Source: Nocardia wallacei
Lineage (GTDB): Bacteria > Actinomycetota > Actinomycetes > Mycobacteriales > Mycobacteriaceae
Assembly (NCBI RefSeq): GCF_014466955.1
Contig: NZ_AP023396.1
Span: forward strand, 930,001-994,000
DNA length: 64,000 nucleotides
Direction: 5' to 3'
The position numbers and the translations under genes are program-made. Below the pieces are notes generated by a model, which worked only from the letters and a program-made list of their open reading frames with translations, did not search any database and was not told the DNA's origin. The stretch's first letter is position 1. The number at the start of each line of letters is the position of its first letter. Shown here piece by piece: positions 9,801-22,600 of the stretch.

Positions 9801-12800
9801 AAGGCGCTGCCCGTCCCGGATCTCGGCGGCAGCAGCGGCCACGGCCGCGCGTTGCGCGACGAGGCGGAGCACACCGTCGCCGCGGCGGTGCGGCAGGTGC
9901 TCGGCATCGCGGGCGCCACGGAACTGGCCGCCGACGACGACTTCCTGGCGCTGGGCGGCGATTCCATCACCGCCATCCGCATGGCCTCCGCGTTGAAGAA
10001 ACGCGGCCTGCTCATCACCACCAGCGCGCTGTTCGAGGCGCGCACCATCGCCCGCATCGCCGCGGCCGCCGAGCCGATCGTGGCCGGCGACGCGCCGGCG
10101 CTCGCCGAGGTCGGCGACGAGACGGGCTGGATTCCGCTCAACCCGATCGCCACCGTGCTCACCGAACAGGCCGCCGACTACAGCGGTTTCAGTCAGGCGA
10201 CCGCGGTCGTGACACCCGCGCACAGCACCCTCGACCAGGTGGCCGCCGTGCTGGGCGCACTCGTGGACCGGCACCCGATGCTGCGCGCTCGCGTGGCCGA
10301 GGACCCGGACGGGCGCACCGCCTTCTACGTCCCCGGCCCGGACGAGCCCGCGACCGAGCCCACGCTCACCGAAGTGGTGCTCGACAACGAAACATGGGAT
10401 CGCACGGCGGGTGCCACGCTGGACGAGCAACTGCGCCAGGTGAGCGAACTGCTGGACCCGGCGGCGGGGCGGATGGTCGCCGCCGTGTGGCTGCGGTCCG
10501 CCGACGGCGCCCGGGGCCGGCTGCTGCTGGTCATCCACCACCTGGTGGTCGATGGCGTGTCCTGGCGCATCCTGCACGACGACCTGCGTCAGCTGTGGGA
10601 CGACCCGGCCCCGGCCGCGGAATCCGGAACGTCGGTGAAGACCTGGAACACCAGCCTGGTCGGGTTGGCCACCGCCGACGCGGTGGTCGACACGCTGCCG
10701 TACTGGACGGCCGCGGCGGAGGGCGTCGACCCGCTGCTCGGCGACCGGGAACTCGACCCGGCCGTGGACACCGTCGCCATGGTTCGGGAGATCACCGCGA
10801 CGCTCGACTCCGACGACACCGCCTTCCTGATGACCGCGGCGACCGCGGCGTTCGGCTGCGACTTCCTCGACATCCAGGTGGCGTCGCTGGCCGTGGCCGT
10901 GCACCGGTTCCGGCGTCGCCGCGATCGCGACGCCCGCACGGTGTCGCTCACCATGGAACGGCACGGCCGCGTCGAAACCCTGTTCAGCGGTGTGGATCTC
11001 GCCAACACCGTCGGCTGGTTCACCACCACCTATCCGGTCACCCTGGACGTGAGCGGCGGCGACGAGATGGAGTCGGCGGTCAAGGCCGTCAAGGAGCAAC
11101 TGCTCGCGGTGCCCGACTCCGGCATCGGCTGGGGTCTGCTGCGCCGGCTCAACCCCGACACCCGCGCGGCCCTCGAACAGCACCGCACACCGCAGATCAG
11201 CTTCAACTACATGGGCCGCTTCGCCGTCACCGGTACGGACGACCCCGTCGAGGACTGGTCGGCCGCACCGGAATTCGGCTACCTGGGCGGCCACGCCAAC
11301 CCCGGGATGCCCGCACCGGCGCTGCTCGACATCAACACGGTCGCGCTGACCGAGGACGACCGCGTGACGCTGCAGGCCTCGTTCCGGTTCCCGGGCGGCC
11401 TGCTGTCCGACGAGGACGCCCGCGAACTCGCCGAGCTGTGGGAGTCCGGGCTGGCCGAGCTGGCGAAAGCGGTGCGCGACAATCAGATCCGCCGACTCAC
11501 CCCGAGCGACGTGCTCGCCGGTGAGGTGACCCAGCTCGATCTGGACCGCTGGCAGGACATGTACGGCGAGTACGAGGATGTATACCCGCTGGCGCCGATG
11601 CAGGCCGGGCTCTACCTGACCGCGCTGAGTGCCGGGGCCCGCGACGTCTACAACGTGCAGACGCTCATCGGCGTGCGGGGCGAGCTGGACGTGCCGCGCC
11701 TGGGCCGTGCGTTCGACACGGTGCTCAACCGGTACCCGAATCTGCGTGTGACACTGTCGGTCTCGCACGCCGGGCAGCCGTACGCGATCGTCGCCGGGCA
11801 CGCCGAGGTCCCGGTGCGGGAGATCGACCTCTCGGCGCAGCCGGACGCGGACACGCGACTGCACGAGTTCTACCGCGCCGACCAGGCCGAACAGTTCGAC
11901 CTGACGCGCGGGCCGCTGACCCGGGTCACGGTGGTGCATCTGCCCGACGCCACTCACACCGTGGTGCTGACCATGCATCACCTCCTGCTGGACGGCTGGT
12001 CCGGCCAGCTGGTGTCGCGAGAAGTGTTCGCGGAGTACGCCGTCGCGGGCGCGGAGCCGATCGGGACGCCCGAGACCTTCGGCAAGTTCCTGGCGATGGT
12101 CCGCGACGGCCAGGACGCGGTGGAGCAGGCGTGGCGCCCGGTGCTCGAGGGCGTGCGGCCGTGCCTGGTCGCGCCGGGCCGCGGCGTCGGCAGCGACGGC
12201 ATCCCGGTGGAACGTTCCTTCGTCATCGACGACGAGCTGGTGGAGCGGGTGACGGCGCTGGCCTCCGAGGTCGGCACCACCTTCAGCGTGGTGTGCCAGC
12301 TGGCGTGGGCGAACGCGCTGCGGTACGTCGCGGGCGGCGCGGACGTCGTGTTCGGCGAGGCGGTCTCGGGCCGCCCGGCCGACCTCGACGACGTCGACAA
12401 CGCCATCGGCTGTTTCGCCAACATCATCCCGGCCGTCATCGGCTTCGACGGCGCCAAGAGCTGGCGGCAGCATCTGGCCGAGATCCAGTCTCGCCGAGTG
12501 GATCTCATGGAGTACCACACCTACCCGCTCACCTCGGCGTTGCGCGCCTCCGGCACCCGCAAGCTGTTCGACACCATGTTCGTGTTCGAGTCCTACCCGC
12601 CCGGCCGCAAGGAACTCGAGCGGCTGCTCGGCACGGCGGGGCTGGAACTGGTGTCCTTCGAGGGCGCCGGGGCGACCGACAACGCCCTGCTGCTGATGAT
12701 CTTCCCCGCCAATTCGCTGCTGCCCAGCGACTCGGTGCAGGCGGCGATCTTCTACGCCGAGGACGCTTTCGAACCCGACGACGCCCGCATCATCGAGGCC

Positions 12801-12917
12801 GCCTTCTACAACACCCTGCGGGCCGTCGCCGACGCCCCCGACGACCCGATCGACGCGGCCGCCGTGCTCGGCGAGGAAGACCAGGGCCTTCTGGTGATGC
12901 GGCGAATGTGGCAGTGA
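6837..12917 (+). CDS. NRPS, C-A-PCP-E-C (MbtE-like, first lysine module)
   Basis: A 2026-residue synthetase with domains in this order: condensation (QHIAWDG at 166-172, with Gln in place of the first motif His but the catalytic second His kept), adenylation ([11 protein letters not shown] near 640), carrier (serine 1043 in GGDSI), epimerization (HHLVVDG at 1234-1240, later SFNYMGRF) and a second condensation domain (HHLLLDG at 1714-1720). The pocket reads roughly D-V-F-S-Y-G-L-M-D-K, which I cannot assign with certainty. In mycobactin assembly this position adds the first N6-hydroxylysine. The unpaired C-terminal condensation domain is a candidate for joining the peptide to the polyketide beta-hydroxy acyl chain. 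It lies 46 bases after the previous gene. Confidence 0.92.
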   Translation: MRSLEDLQVAMAARLAQEGLATTATVPVRRDPARAPLSFGQRYVWAHQQIAPDSAAYNLCLALTFEGDVDAAALREAFTALVRRHEVLRTTYHTDENGEPYQRIHRDLPPRLTDVDLTGAADADDRLAELVGAAARETYDLTAESSLRVLFARVHATKLVAVVSIQHIAWDGMTLPALSRDVENFYRQALTGPVTVEPLALQVADFAEWEQDRFHAEDQTEDIRFWESRFDGEVPELQLPYDRRPIAVSERGDRADRPLSDRADANLRRLTAELRTTPFSVFLAAYHLALRQLTGRRDMVIGTTVANREEAGMELLIGNLSNMLPLYLTGTAGTFAELVEQVRSVTTEAFRHKHFPQEEIVRAVNRATGNVGSRLFDTMVLFLHQKIDGPQLPGVTTSWELVDNGGALLPLVVETFMHDDRTDVQITYRTDVFDAETIARLHEYIDRILAEAAAARPVPELLTLSDIDRAHLDEWSHGTVVAIERDTVDAMIRHSAERYPERTAVVFGDTELSYAEFDSSVNKLARLLLARGVRNGDAVAVYAERSERLPIAFAAVVRAGAVYFPVDPAYPADRVAYMFGDARPTLVIRAARQSLGIEPDIPVVDLDAPEVVEELAALDDSVLAETERSRPIHPLDAAYLLYTSGTTGRPKGVVIHHRGVTNHVQWMRDYLEFGAERILQKAPIGFDVSVFELVNALCTGSATVLPPPEWWQADVEALADIIHRHRITQISLVPSVVRAFIDAGPDPARLQSMRYVYLGGESVPPALVEESSRFFGGTVLGLYGPTEGSMDLMHEDFADTAERDELQSALIGRPEWNSSVYVLDEQLRQVPPGVVGELYLGGVQLARGYHRRPDLTATAFVACPFAATPGARMYRTGDIVRWNSRGRMEYLGRVDDQVKIRGHRIELGEIGTVLRRLSGIASAAAVTVQQSGGPALVAYYVPEQDSAYSSDADRIRAELAERLPEYMIPSALVRLDALPLTANGKLDRKALPVPDLGGSSGHGRALRDEAEHTVAAAVRQVLGIAGATELAADDDFLALGGDSITAIRMASALKKRGLLITTSALFEARTIARIAAAAEPIVAGDAPALAEVGDETGWIPLNPIATVLTEQAADYSGFSQATAVVTPAHSTLDQVAAVLGALVDRHPMLRARVAEDPDGRTAFYVPGPDEPATEPTLTEVVLDNETWDRTAGATLDEQLRQVSELLDPAAGRMVAAVWLRSADGARGRLLLVIHHLVVDGVSWRILHDDLRQLWDDPAPAAESGTSVKTWNTSLVGLATADAVVDTLPYWTAAAEGVDPLLGDRELDPAVDTVAMVREITATLDSDDTAFLMTAATAAFGCDFLDIQVASLAVAVHRFRRRRDRDARTVSLTMERHGRVETLFSGVDLANTVGWFTTTYPVTLDVSGGDEMESAVKAVKEQLLAVPDSGIGWGLLRRLNPDTRAALEQHRTPQISFNYMGRFAVTGTDDPVEDWSAAPEFGYLGGHANPGMPAPALLDINTVALTEDDRVTLQASFRFPGGLLSDEDARELAELWESGLAELAKAVRDNQIRRLTPSDVLAGEVTQLDLDRWQDMYGEYEDVYPLAPMQAGLYLTALSAGARDVYNVQTLIGVRGELDVPRLGRAFDTVLNRYPNLRVTLSVSHAGQPYAIVAGHAEVPVREIDLSAQPDADTRLHEFYRADQAEQFDLTRGPLTRVTVVHLPDATHTVVLTMHHLLLDGWSGQLVSREVFAEYAVAGAEPIGTPETFGKFLAMVRDGQDAVEQAWRPVLEGVRPCLVAPGRGVGSDGIPVERSFVIDDELVERVTALASEVGTTFSVVCQLAWANALRYVAGGADVVFGEAVSGRPADLDDVDNAIGCFANIIPAVIGFDGAKSWRQHLAEIQSRRVDLMEYHTYPLTSALRASGTRKLFDTMFVFESYPPGRKELERLLGTAGLELVSFEGAGATDNALLLMIFPANSLLPSDSVQAAIFYAEDAFEPDDARIIEAAFYNTLRAVADAPDDPIDAAAVLGEEDQGLLVMRRMWQ

Positions 12918-12960
12918 CGTAACCGAATTCGGGGGCATCACCGAGTCGGGAGGAGGGGAC

Positions 12961-15900
12961 ATGAGCGGTCCGGAGATCGAGGACGTGCTGGCGCTCGCGC
13001 CGCTGCAGGAAGGTTTGTTCTCCCTGTCCCACCTCTCCGGTGCGGACGACGACGTCTACACCATCCCGTTCGTCGTGGATATCGACGGACCTCTCGACAC
13101 CGCGGCGCTGCGGGCGAGTTTCGCGGCGCTGTTGCGTCGGCACGCGAATCTGCGGGCGGTGTTCTGGGACCGGGATGTGCCACGGCCGGTGCAGATCGTG
13201 CCCAGCCGGGTCGAGCTGCCGTGGACCGAATGCGTCACGCGGCCCGAGGAATTGGACACACTCACCGCGGCGGAGATCGCCCGCCCGTTCGACCTGGCCC
13301 GCGGCCCCGCACTGCGTGTGCTGCTGGCCGCGCTGCCGCCGCGCGCCGACGGCACGGCGCGGCGGCGCATGATCGTGACCATCCACCACATCCTGATGGA
13401 CGGATGGTCGTTAGGGCTGCTGTTCACCGAGCTGCGTGCCCTGTACGAGGCGGGGGGAGCGGCGGACGCGCTGCCGCCGGTGCGGCCCTATCGCGACTAC
13501 ATCGGCTGGCTGGCGGCGCAGGACATGTCGGCTGCGCAGCGCCGGTGGGCCGACTACCTGCGGGTTCTCGACGGCCCGGTGATGCTCGCCGACGGTAGCG
13601 CGCCGGCGGCGAAGGCGCAGATCACCCGCTTCGCGCTGCCCGCCGCCGAGACCGCGCGGCTGCGGCGGTGGGCGCGAGCGCGAGGGCTGACGTTGAACAC
13701 CGTGGTGCAGTTCGCCTGGACACTGGTGCTGGCGCGGCTGACCGACCGCCGAGACGTCGCGTACGGGACAGTCGTGACGGGACGCCCGGATCAGATCGCC
13801 GGTGTGGACCGCATGATCGGCCTGTTCCTGAATACCGTCGCGGTGGCGTTCCGGCTCGATCCCGAGGCCGCGGTGGTGGCCGAATGCGCTCGGCTGCAAC
13901 GGGAGTCGGCGGCCATGCGCGAGGTCGGCTTCCTGAGTCTGTCGTCGGTGCAGCGGGCGGCCGGGCACGGTGCGCTGTTCGACACCATGTTCGTCTTCCA
14001 GAACGCGCCGATGGAGCACGCGTTCCGGGACGCCACGTTCGCCGACGGGACCACCTTCCGTCCGGTCATGACCGCGAACCTGACGCACTACCCGCTGACC
14101 GTGGTGTCGCATCTGCTCGGTGACGAACTACTGGTGGTGGTGGAGGCGGTCGTGGCGGCGGTGCCCTGTCGACCGGTCGATATCGGCACGAGCATGCTGG
14201 CGGCGCTGCGGCGCCTGCCCGATCACGCCGATACCGCCACGGCCGATCTCGATGTGCTGCCGGAAAGCACGTACGCCGACCTCCTGCGCGCCGCGACCAC
14301 GCCGGTGCGCGAAAAGGTCACGGAATCCTCGGTTTTCGCGCTGTTCGAACGCCGGGCCGCCGCCACCCCGGATGCCGTCGCCCTCACCACCGACACGGTC
14401 CGCCTTACCTACCGCGAGCTGTACGACCGGTCGGCTCGGCTGGCCGCCGAGATCGCCGCCCACGGTGTGGCCGCCGAGGGCGTGGTGGCGCTGTTCCTGC
14501 CGCGCGGCCCGGAGGCGATCGCCGCCATCCTCGCCACGCTCGCCGCGGGCGCCGCCTACGTGCCCGTGGACGTGGCGCTGCCCGCGGCCCGGGTCGAGTC
14601 GATCCTCGCGCAGTCCGAGCCGGATCTGGTGCTGGCGGCCGACGGGCACGCCCGCGACCTCGACGGCGTCCCGGTGCTGCGGCTCGACGATCCCGCGACG
14701 GCCGCGCGAATCGCCCGGCGAGCGCCCGAGATTCCGGTGGTTTCGCCGCATCCGGCGCAGCGCGCCTACCTCATCTTCACGTCCGGTTCGACCGGTGAAC
14801 CGAAAGGTGTCGCCGGTACGCACGACGCGCTGCTCAGCTATTTCGCCGACCACCGTGCCCGCGTGTACGGGCCCGCCGAGCGGCGGCTGGGCCGCAAGCT
14901 GCGGATCGCGCACGCCTGGTCGCTGAGCTTCGACGCCTCCTGGCAGCCGCTGGTCGGCCTGCTCGACGGTCACGGCCTGCACCTGTTCGACGAGGCGGCG
15001 ATGCGGGACGCGCAGCGGCTGGTCGACGGGATGGTCCGGCACGACGTCGACATGATCGATACGACGCCGTCCCTGTTCCGGCAGCTGGCGGCGGCCGGTC
15101 TGCTCGAGCATCGGCTCGCCGTGCTGGCGCTGGGCGGCGAGGCCATCGACACCCAGCTGTGGGCGCGGCTGCGCGCGCTGCCGGACACCGCCGTGCACAA
15201 CTGTTACGGTCCGACGGAAACGACCGTCGAGGCCGTCGTCGCCGACCTCGGCGCGCTCGATTCCTTTGGAGCGCAGGCTGATGCGCCGACGATCGGTGCG
15301 GCGACCGCGGGGATGTCGGCCCATGTACTGGACTCCCGGCTGCGTCCGGTCCCGGTCGGGGTGACCGGTGAGCTGTATCTGGCCGGGCCGCAACTCGCGC
15401 GTGGATACGTCGGGCGTCCGGGTGCCACGGCCGGCCATTTCGTGGCCGACCCGTTCGGCGGCGGCCGCATGTACCGCACCGGCGACCTGGTGCGCCGCCG
15501 TCCCGACGGCCTGCTCACCTATCTCGGCCGCGCCGACGACCAGGTGAAGGTGCGCGGATATCGCATCGAGATCGGCGAGGTCGAGACGGCGCTGCGGACA
15601 CTGCCCGGCGTCGCGGCCGCGGCGGTCACCGTGACACGGCGCGGCGACGGCGCGAGCCTGATCGGCTTCGTGGTGTGCGCGCCGGGCCGCGCCGCCGACC
15701 CGATCGGCATGCGCGCCGCGCTGTCGAATCGATTGCCCGCCTACATGGTTCCCGCGCGCGTCATGGTGCTGCCGCGGATCCCGGTCACGGTCAACGGCAA
15801 GCTCGACACCCGCGAGCTCGGCCGTCTCGCCGAGCAGCACCGCACCGCCGCGAGCGAAACCGCTGTCGCACCCCGCACCGACACCGAGAAGGCCCTCGCC

Positions 15901-17475
15901 GCGCTGCTAGCCGAGGTGTTCGACGGGCACGCCCCGGGTGTCGACGCCGACTTCCTCGCCCTCGGCATGGACAGCATCGTCGCCATCGCACTGGTGAACG
16001 CCGCACGGCGACAGGGTATTTCGGTGTCCGCGCGCATGGTGCTGGCCAACCCGACCATCCGCGATCTCGCCGCGGCGATCGACCGAGGCGAGACCGGCGC
16101 CACAGCGACCGGCGCGGGCGGCTACGGTGAGGTGCCGCCGCTGCCGATCGTGGCATGGATGTACGCCCACGGCGGCTACCGCCGCTTCACCCAGAACATG
16201 CTGCTCACCCTGCCCGCGGACATCACCCGCGGCGAACTGGAGGCGGTGCTGCAGGCCGTGCTCGACGGCCACGACGCGCTGCGGTCGCGGTTGGTGGAGA
16301 CCCCGCGGGGCCCGCGACTGGTCACCCGCGAGCCCGGCGCGGTGTCGGCGAGCGAGGTGCTCACCCGCATCGAGGACGTGCCCGCCGAGGCCGACGGCCG
16401 CCACCTGCGCGCGGCCACCCACGCCGCGATCGACGAGATCGACCCGGGCGCAGGGGATATGGTGCGGGCGGTGTGGTTCCGCGGCCGCGCCGACGGCGAC
16501 CTACTGTTCCTCGCCATCCACCACCTGGCCGTGGACGTGGTGTCCTGGCACATCCTGACCGCCGACCTCGCCACCGCCTGGGAGCAGGTGCGAGCCGGTG
16601 GCACTCCGAAGGTGATGGCCGAGCCCACGTCCTACCGCGCGTGGTCGCGACTGATGGTCCAGCGCGCCGCGCACGACGACGTGCTGGCGCACCGCGATTA
16701 CTGGGCCGCGCAGGTCGCCGGACCCGATCCGGCCCTCGGCAGTCGCAAGCCGGACCCGGCCCGTGACACCTGGGAGTCGTTGCGGGCCACGATGTTCCAC
16801 ACCCCGGCCGACACGACGGCCCGGGTGCTGAGCGTGGCGACCGGAAACGCGGGCGTCCGGGAAATCCTCCTGGCCGCCCTGACGATGACGCTGATCTCGT
16901 GGCGTCGGGAACGAGGGGAGGATGACACGACCGGGGCGCTGATCGCCCTGGAGAGCCACGGCCGCGCGGACGAGGCCGTGGGAGCCGACAGTTCGGGCAC
17001 GGTGGGATGGTTCACCAGCGTGTTCCCGGTGCGGCTCGGCGCCGGAGCGTCGGCCCTCGATGCGGGCACCCTGCTCGACTCCGTGACGGCGCACATCGGC
17101 GCGGTGCCGCGGCACGGCGTCGATTTCGGGTTGCTGCAAGCGGTGGCACGAGTGCCGGAGCTGGCCGACGCGCCCGAACCCCAGGTGGAGTTCAACTACC
17201 TGGGCCGCACCGATCTGCTCGAGCACGACCGACCCGCCTGGTCGATCACCACCGACGCCGCCTTCACCGCGGCCATGCCGATCGCCCCGGAACCCGAGCT
17301 GCCGCTGCGCTACGCCCTGGATGTCGTCGCGGCCGTGGGCAACAGCTCCGAGGGACCGCGGCTGACCGCGCAATGGCGTTGGAGCGCGGCGCTGTTCACC
17401 GAGTCCGAGGTGACGCGCCTGGGCGAGCTGTGGAATCACAGCATCGCCGCGATCGCGAACGTATCGGAACGGTGA
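12961..17475 (+). CDS. NRPS, C-A-PCP-E (MbtF-like, terminal lysine module)
   Basis: A 1504-residue synthetase: condensation (HHILMDG at 142-148), adenylation ([11 protein letters not shown] near 606), carrier (serine 1005 in LGMDSI) and a terminal epimerization-type domain ([10 protein letters not shown] at 1187-1196, later EFNYLGR). The usual glycine after the motif aspartate is valine here. The pocket reads about D-A-Q-D-A-G-C-V-E-K. There is no terminal thioesterase, which fits release by caprolactam formation on the last hydroxylysine as in mycobactin-type molecules; that is inference. The start is preceded by GGGAGGAGGGG. It lies 43 bases after the previous NRPS and 44 before a type II thioesterase. 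Confidence 0.92.
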   Translation: MSGPEIEDVLALAPLQEGLFSLSHLSGADDDVYTIPFVVDIDGPLDTAALRASFAALLRRHANLRAVFWDRDVPRPVQIVPSRVELPWTECVTRPEELDTLTAAEIARPFDLARGPALRVLLAALPPRADGTARRRMIVTIHHILMDGWSLGLLFTELRALYEAGGAADALPPVRPYRDYIGWLAAQDMSAAQRRWADYLRVLDGPVMLADGSAPAAKAQITRFALPAAETARLRRWARARGLTLNTVVQFAWTLVLARLTDRRDVAYGTVVTGRPDQIAGVDRMIGLFLNTVAVAFRLDPEAAVVAECARLQRESAAMREVGFLSLSSVQRAAGHGALFDTMFVFQNAPMEHAFRDATFADGTTFRPVMTANLTHYPLTVVSHLLGDELLVVVEAVVAAVPCRPVDIGTSMLAALRRLPDHADTATADLDVLPESTYADLLRAATTPVREKVTESSVFALFERRAAATPDAVALTTDTVRLTYRELYDRSARLAAEIAAHGVAAEGVVALFLPRGPEAIAAILATLAAGAAYVPVDVALPAARVESILAQSEPDLVLAADGHARDLDGVPVLRLDDPATAARIARRAPEIPVVSPHPAQRAYLIFTSGSTGEPKGVAGTHDALLSYFADHRARVYGPAERRLGRKLRIAHAWSLSFDASWQPLVGLLDGHGLHLFDEAAMRDAQRLVDGMVRHDVDMIDTTPSLFRQLAAAGLLEHRLAVLALGGEAIDTQLWARLRALPDTAVHNCYGPTETTVEAVVADLGALDSFGAQADAPTIGAATAGMSAHVLDSRLRPVPVGVTGELYLAGPQLARGYVGRPGATAGHFVADPFGGGRMYRTGDLVRRRPDGLLTYLGRADDQVKVRGYRIEIGEVETALRTLPGVAAAAVTVTRRGDGASLIGFVVCAPGRAADPIGMRAALSNRLPAYMVPARVMVLPRIPVTVNGKLDTRELGRLAEQHRTAASETAVAPRTDTEKALAALLAEVFDGHAPGVDADFLALGMDSIVAIALVNAARRQGISVSARMVLANPTIRDLAAAIDRGETGATATGAGGYGEVPPLPIVAWMYAHGGYRRFTQNMLLTLPADITRGELEAVLQAVLDGHDALRSRLVETPRGPRLVTREPGAVSASEVLTRIEDVPAEADGRHLRAATHAAIDEIDPGAGDMVRAVWFRGRADGDLLFLAIHHLAVDVVSWHILTADLATAWEQVRAGGTPKVMAEPTSYRAWSRLMVQRAAHDDVLAHRDYWAAQVAGPDPALGSRKPDPARDTWESLRATMFHTPADTTARVLSVATGNAGVREILLAALTMTLISWRRERGEDDTTGALIALESHGRADEAVGADSSGTVGWFTSVFPVRLGAGASALDAGTLLDSVTAHIGAVPRHGVDFGLLQAVARVPELADAPEPQVEFNYLGRTDLLEHDRPAWSITTDAAFTAAMPIAPEPELPLRYALDVVAAVGNSSEGPRLTAQWRWSAALFTESEVTRLGELWNHSIAAIANVSER

Positions 17476-17519
17476 TGCGGTGATGTGATCGCCCGCCACA
17501 ACCAAGGGGATGGATTGAT

Positions 17520-18272
17520 ATGCACAGACCGGGATGGATAAGGAAGTTCCACAAGTCGCGATCGGCCGACGGGCCGCCCTTGTTGATCTTCCCGCACGCC
17601 GGCGCGGGCGCGTCGACCTACCGGGCCTTTTCCAAGGCGTTCAGCAGGTACTTCGATGTCATCGTCTTCCAATATCCGGGGCGCCAGGATCGTGCGCACG
17701 AACCGCTGGCGACCTCGCTGCCCGAACTGGCCGCGGGTGCGCTCGCCGAATTCCGTGGTTCCGCGTTCGACCGCGCGGGGATCTTCGCGTTCGGTCACAG
17801 TATGGGCGCGCTGGTCTCGTTCGAATTCGTCCGGCTCGCCGAGGCCGCGGGCCTGAACGTGCGTCAGCTGACCGTGTCGGCGGCGGTACCGCCCTGCCGC
17901 GCGGAGCACCGACCCCGCACACCCGTCGAGGGCGAGGCCCTGCTCGACCACCTCACCATGCTGGAGGGCACCGGTTCCGACGTGCTGTCCAGCCGCGAGA
18001 TCATGCGCATGGCCCTGCCCGTGCTCGAGGCCGACCACCGGGCCTCCGACGCCTACACCGGACCGGCGGACGCGGCCCTGTCCGCTCGCATCCACGCCCT
18101 CGGCGGCGCCCAGGACCCGATCGTCTCCATCGCCGACCTGCACGGCTGGCGCCGCCACAGCGACGACGTCGAGGTCACGGTGTTCGACGGCGGGCATTTC
18201 TTCCTGAACGAACACGTCGACACGATCGCGGAATCGGTGGCCCGCCACGTGCCGGTCGGACCGGCGGCCTGA
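17520..18272 (+). CDS. Type II thioesterase, copy 1
   Basis: A 250-residue alpha/beta hydrolase of the GrsT/RifR (MbtT-like) family, with nucleophile motif GHSMG (serine 94) and the catalytic histidine in GGHFF (histidine 226). Such enzymes remove stalled or wrong acyl groups from carrier domains of NRPS/PKS lines. AAGGGGATGG precedes the ATG. It forms a cassette with the next two genes (KS and AT-KR-ACP) that is repeated at 24195-29342; the two thioesterases share the N-terminus (PGW-R-FHK) and overall length. Confidence 0.92.
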   Translation: MHRPGWIRKFHKSRSADGPPLLIFPHAGAGASTYRAFSKAFSRYFDVIVFQYPGRQDRAHEPLATSLPELAAGALAEFRGSAFDRAGIFAFGHSMGALVSFEFVRLAEAAGLNVRQLTVSAAVPPCRAEHRPRTPVEGEALLDHLTMLEGTGSDVLSSREIMRMALPVLEADHRASDAYTGPADAALSARIHALGGAQDPIVSIADLHGWRRHSDDVEVTVFDGGHFFLNEHVDTIAESVARHVPVGPAA

Positions 18273-18288
18273 GGGGGAGGAGACGAGT

Positions 18289-19605
18289 ATGCCGACGACG
18301 GAAGCCATCGATCATGTCGTGATTTCCGGAATGGCCGTGGAAGCGCCCGGTGGCATCGACGGACCCGGAGCCTACTGGTCCGCGCTGGCCGACGGCCGAG
18401 AGATGATCGGGCCGTTCCCCCGCGACCGCGGCTGGCCGATCGAGGAAATGCTGTCGCTGTCGCGCCTGGACGGCTGGGGCACGGTACGGGACGCGGGCGG
18501 ATTTCTCGACCGCGCAGCCGCGTTCGACCCCGCCTTCTTCGGAATAAGCCGGCGCGAAGCGCTCGCCACCGACCCGCAGCAGCGGGTGGCACTGCGGGTG
18601 GCGTGGCAGGCGCTGGAGAACTCCGGGATGAATCCGGCGGCCCTCGACGCGGAGGACGCCGGGTGTTTCGTCGGTGTTCTCCCGATGGAATACGGGCCGC
18701 GCGGCGCCGAGGTCAACGAGTACAGCGGCCATCGCGTGGTCGGTCAGGTCACGATGAGCGTCGCCGGTCGGGTGTCGCACTGCTTGGGCCTGATCGGGCC
18801 GTCGGTGACCGTCGACACCGCCTGCACCTCGTCGCTGACGGCACTGCACCTGGCGGCCACCGCGGTGCGCGGCGGCGAGTGCGAGTGGGCGCTCGCCGGT
18901 GGCGTGTGCGTGATGGGGTCGCCGATCCTGTTCTACGAATTCTCCAAGCACAACGCCCTGTCGGCGGACGGGCACTGCCGGTCCTACGCCGACGACGCCA
19001 GCGGCACCCTGTGGGGCGAGGGTGCGGGATTCGTTCTGGTGGAACGGGAATCGCGCGCGCGGCGGCTCGGCCATCGCGTCTACGGCCGCATCCTGGCCTC
19101 CGCCCACAACCACAACGGGAAGGGGAAACCCATCCTCACGCCGCGAATCGACGCGCAGGAGCGGGTGATCCGCAAGACCATCGACCTGGCGGGCATCGAC
19201 CCGGACGAGATCGGCATGGTCGAGGGGCACGGCACCGCGACCCGGGCCGGTGATCCGGTCGAACTCACCGCCCTGCAAAACACCTACGGCGCAACGGATT
19301 CCACCACGCTGGTGGGTTCGGTGAAGTCGAATATCGGACACACCCAGGCCGCGGCCGGAATGCTGGGCCTGATCAAGATGCTGCTGGCGGGGCGGCACGG
19401 CCGGATCCCGCCGAGCCTGCATTCGGCCAATCCCACCACCAAGGTCGACTGGGACCGATCCAGCCTGCGCCTGGCCACGGAACTGCAACCGTGGCGTGCG
19501 CGCGGCGGCGTGCGCTGCGGCGCCGTCTCGGCCTTCGGTGCGGGCGGGGCCAACGCGCATGCCATCGTCGCCATGCCCGCGCCGGAGGAGGCGGACCATG
19601 TCTAG
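18289..19605 (+). CDS. Stand-alone beta-ketoacyl synthase (MbtC-like), copy 1
   Basis: A 438-residue ketosynthase with a complete Cys-His-His triad: cysteine 179 (DTACTSS), histidine 314 (EGHGTA) and histidine 351 (SNIGHT). It would condense an acyl starter with an extender loaded on the downstream AT-KR-ACP protein, giving the beta-hydroxy acyl unit of the siderophore. Its length equals that of MbtC rather than of a full PKS. GGGGGAGGAG precedes the start, and the 3' end overlaps the next start by eight bases. Confidence 0.93.
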   Translation: MPTTEAIDHVVISGMAVEAPGGIDGPGAYWSALADGREMIGPFPRDRGWPIEEMLSLSRLDGWGTVRDAGGFLDRAAAFDPAFFGISRREALATDPQQRVALRVAWQALENSGMNPAALDAEDAGCFVGVLPMEYGPRGAEVNEYSGHRVVGQVTMSVAGRVSHCLGLIGPSVTVDTACTSSLTALHLAATAVRGGECEWALAGGVCVMGSPILFYEFSKHNALSADGHCRSYADDASGTLWGEGAGFVLVERESRARRLGHRVYGRILASAHNHNGKGKPILTPRIDAQERVIRKTIDLAGIDPDEIGMVEGHGTATRAGDPVELTALQNTYGATDSTTLVGSVKSNIGHTQAAAGMLGLIKMLLAGRHGRIPPSLHSANPTTKVDWDRSSLRLATELQPWRARGGVRCGAVSAFGAGGANAHAIVAMPAPEEADHV

Positions 19606-22600
19606 TTATCGACTGCCCGACGGATCGGTGCCGATCCTCCTGTCGGCGGACCATCTCGGCCTGCTGCCCGCCGCGGCCGCCGCCCTGCTGTCCTATGTCG
19701 CGGAGCATCCCGAGGCGTCCCCGGATCGCGTGGCGGACATGCTGTTCCGTACCCGGCCCGCACGTCGGTACCGGGCGCTGGCGATGGTCGACTCGCGCGA
19801 CGGCCTGGCCGAGGCGCTGCGGGCGCTCGTGGACGGCCGGAACCATCCGGCGGTCGTGCGGGCGGCCGAGCCCGCGGCGGCGCGCCGATCCGCGTACGTG
19901 TTCCCCGGCCAGGGCGGGCAGCGGCCGGGCATGGGCAAGATGTTCTACGAGCGCGTGCCCGCGTTCCGGGCCGAGGTCGATCGATGTGGCGAACTGTTCG
20001 CCGAGCTGTTCGGCGCCTCGCCCACGGCGTACCTGCTGGACGAGAGTCTCGATCCCGGCGACAGTGCCCGCGTCGTGCAGCCGGCGTTGTTCGCGGAAAT
20101 GGCCGGGCTGGCCGCGATGTGGCGGTCGGTCGGGATCGCGCCGGATGTGGTGGTGGGCCACAGCCAGGGTGAACTCGCCGCCGCCTACGTGTCGGGCGCG
20201 ATGACGCTGGCCGACGCGATCCTCGTCGTCGGCGCCCGGGCCCGCGCCGTGGACACCATCGCCTCGGACCGGTACGCCATGGCCGTGGTGGCCGCCGACC
20301 GCGACGAGTGCGAGGAACTGCTGGCCCGGCGTTCCGGCTGGGCGCAGGTGTCGGTCATCAATTCGCCACGCATGGTGGGGATTTCGGGGGAGCGGGGCAC
20401 GGTCGAGGATGTCGTGGCGACCCTCACGGCGGACGATCGGTTCGCCCGCCTCATCCGCGTCGAGTATCCGGCACACACCGATCGGGTCACCGAGGTCCGG
20501 CAGCAGCTCCGCGACACCGTGGGCGGCCGGTTGCGGCATCCGCACTTCCTGGATACCGATATCGACTGTCTCGGAGCGACTCTCGGCGAAGCGGTGACCA
20601 CCGATCTGCCCGTGGACGAGTACTGGTTCTGGAATCTGCGCAATACCGTCCGGTTCGACAAGGCCATCGACGCGGCGATCGCGCGGGATGTCGACACCTT
20701 CGTGGAACTCGCCGAGCATCCGACGCTGGCGCTGTCGATCCAGGAGAATCTCGCGGCCGCCGCGCCGGGCCGCCGGGTCACGGTGACCGGCACCTCCAGC
20801 CGGGCCGCGGCCGATCTGTCGGAGTTCACCCGGAATCTGGCCACGCTGGCCGTGCAGGACCTGAACTACTCCTGGGACGCGCTGCGGGACGAGTCCGATG
20901 AGCTCGTACGGCTGCCGCTGGAGGATTTCCCCAACACCGAGATGAACGAGGTGTGGCTGTGGCTGCCGTACAACGGCGGGCACGTAGACCGGAATGTGGT
21001 CCCCGACAACGAACCGGTCCGCACCGCGCCGCCCCAGCTGCTGTTCGAGACGTGGAACCGGCTGGCGCACCGGAACCTGACGCCGCCGCGCTCGCTGGGC
21101 GTCGTCGACCACACCGGGCAGTGCGCCGAACTGGCCGCCGCCCTGTGCGCGCACGCCCCGGACCAGGGCGCCTCGGCTCGGCTCCTCGACGTCGCGGCGG
21201 GGGACGACACCGGTGCTGTCGACACGCTCGTGGTGCTGCTGCCCGCGCTGCCGGAGCTGCCCGCCGCCGCGGCCGTCACGGAGGTCGCGGAGTTCTTCGG
21301 GACGCGCGCGTGGTGGGCCAAACCCGGTGCGGGGGTGACGGATTGGTGGCTGGTCACGGTCGGTGGCGAATCGGCGGTGCGCGACGACGCGCCGCCGCAT
21401 CCGGTGCCTGCCGCGGCGGCCGCGGGATTCCGCTGTGCCGCAACCGAATGCCCGGGCGTCGCCTTCCGGCATCTGGACCTGTCGCCCGAGGCGTCCGGCG
21501 CGGACGACGCACCCACGATCATCACCGCGCTGCACACCGCCGACGAGCCGGAGCTGGCGCTGCGCGGCGGGACACTGTACGCCAAGCGGCTGGTGGAGGC
21601 CGATCAGGAAGGCGCCGCCCCGGTGGCGATGCCGGACAACGTCGTGATTCTCGGCGGCACCGGCGCGGTCGGCCTGGAATTCTGCGAGCACGCCGCGCGG
21701 CACGGCGCCCGCCGGATCGCGCTGGTGAGCAGGTCGGGGGCGACCGGGGAGGCCGGTGATCGGCTGCGCGGGCTGCGCGCTCTCGGTACTGCCGAGATCC
21801 GGGTGATCTCGTGTGATATCGGCGACGAGGCCGCCACGCGGCGGCTGGCGGACGAATTGCGGGATATGCCCGCGGGTCTGGTCGTCCACGCGGCGGCCGA
21901 TATCGCCGGACTGACGAACATCGAACTGGCGAACGTCACCGCGGCCGCGGCCGAGCGCGTGCTGCGGGGCAAGGTCGTCGGCCTCACGCACGTACTGGAT
22001 TCGCTTGCGCTGGAGCGGGATTGCCGATTGCTGCTGTGCTCGTCGCTGGCGGCGACCCTCGGCGGGCGCGGCATGAGCGTCTACGCGGCGGCCAACCGGA
22101 TGCTCGACGCCGAGGCCCAGCGCCTGCGCGCCGCGGGCCGCGACGCCGTCTCGGTGCAGTGGGGCCAGTGGGCCGTGCACCGCGGCGCGGGCGCCTCCGC
22201 CCCCGACGTCCTGGCCGGTGTGGGATACCTGCCCATGCGCTCCGAGGACGCCGTCGGCCTCGGCCTCCGTCCCCTACGCGAGAACTCCATAGTCACGGCA
22301 TTCGATTGGGACCGCGGACGTTCCGTGCTCGGACAATACGGCTACGGCCCGGTCCTGTCCCAGCTGGAAACCCCGAAGCCGATCCAGCCCGCCCCACTCC
22401 CGCCAACCCAACCGCCTACCCCGCAGCCCGTATCGAATGCTCAGCCGCCCGGGGCCCGGCCGCCCGTATCAGCGGCTCGCTCAATCGTTTCGGAGACCCA
22501 CGTACCGCAACGGTTGCTGGAACTGCTGGCGGAGGTGATCGGCGCGGACGATCCCGCGACGATCGACACCGCCCGTCCGCTGGTCGCGGTCGGCCTGGAC

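Noticed and set aside
6807..12962. Open frame of 2051 codons antisense to the second NRPS
   Set aside because: Same bias artefact; it exactly shadows the NRPS and has no recognisable motif.
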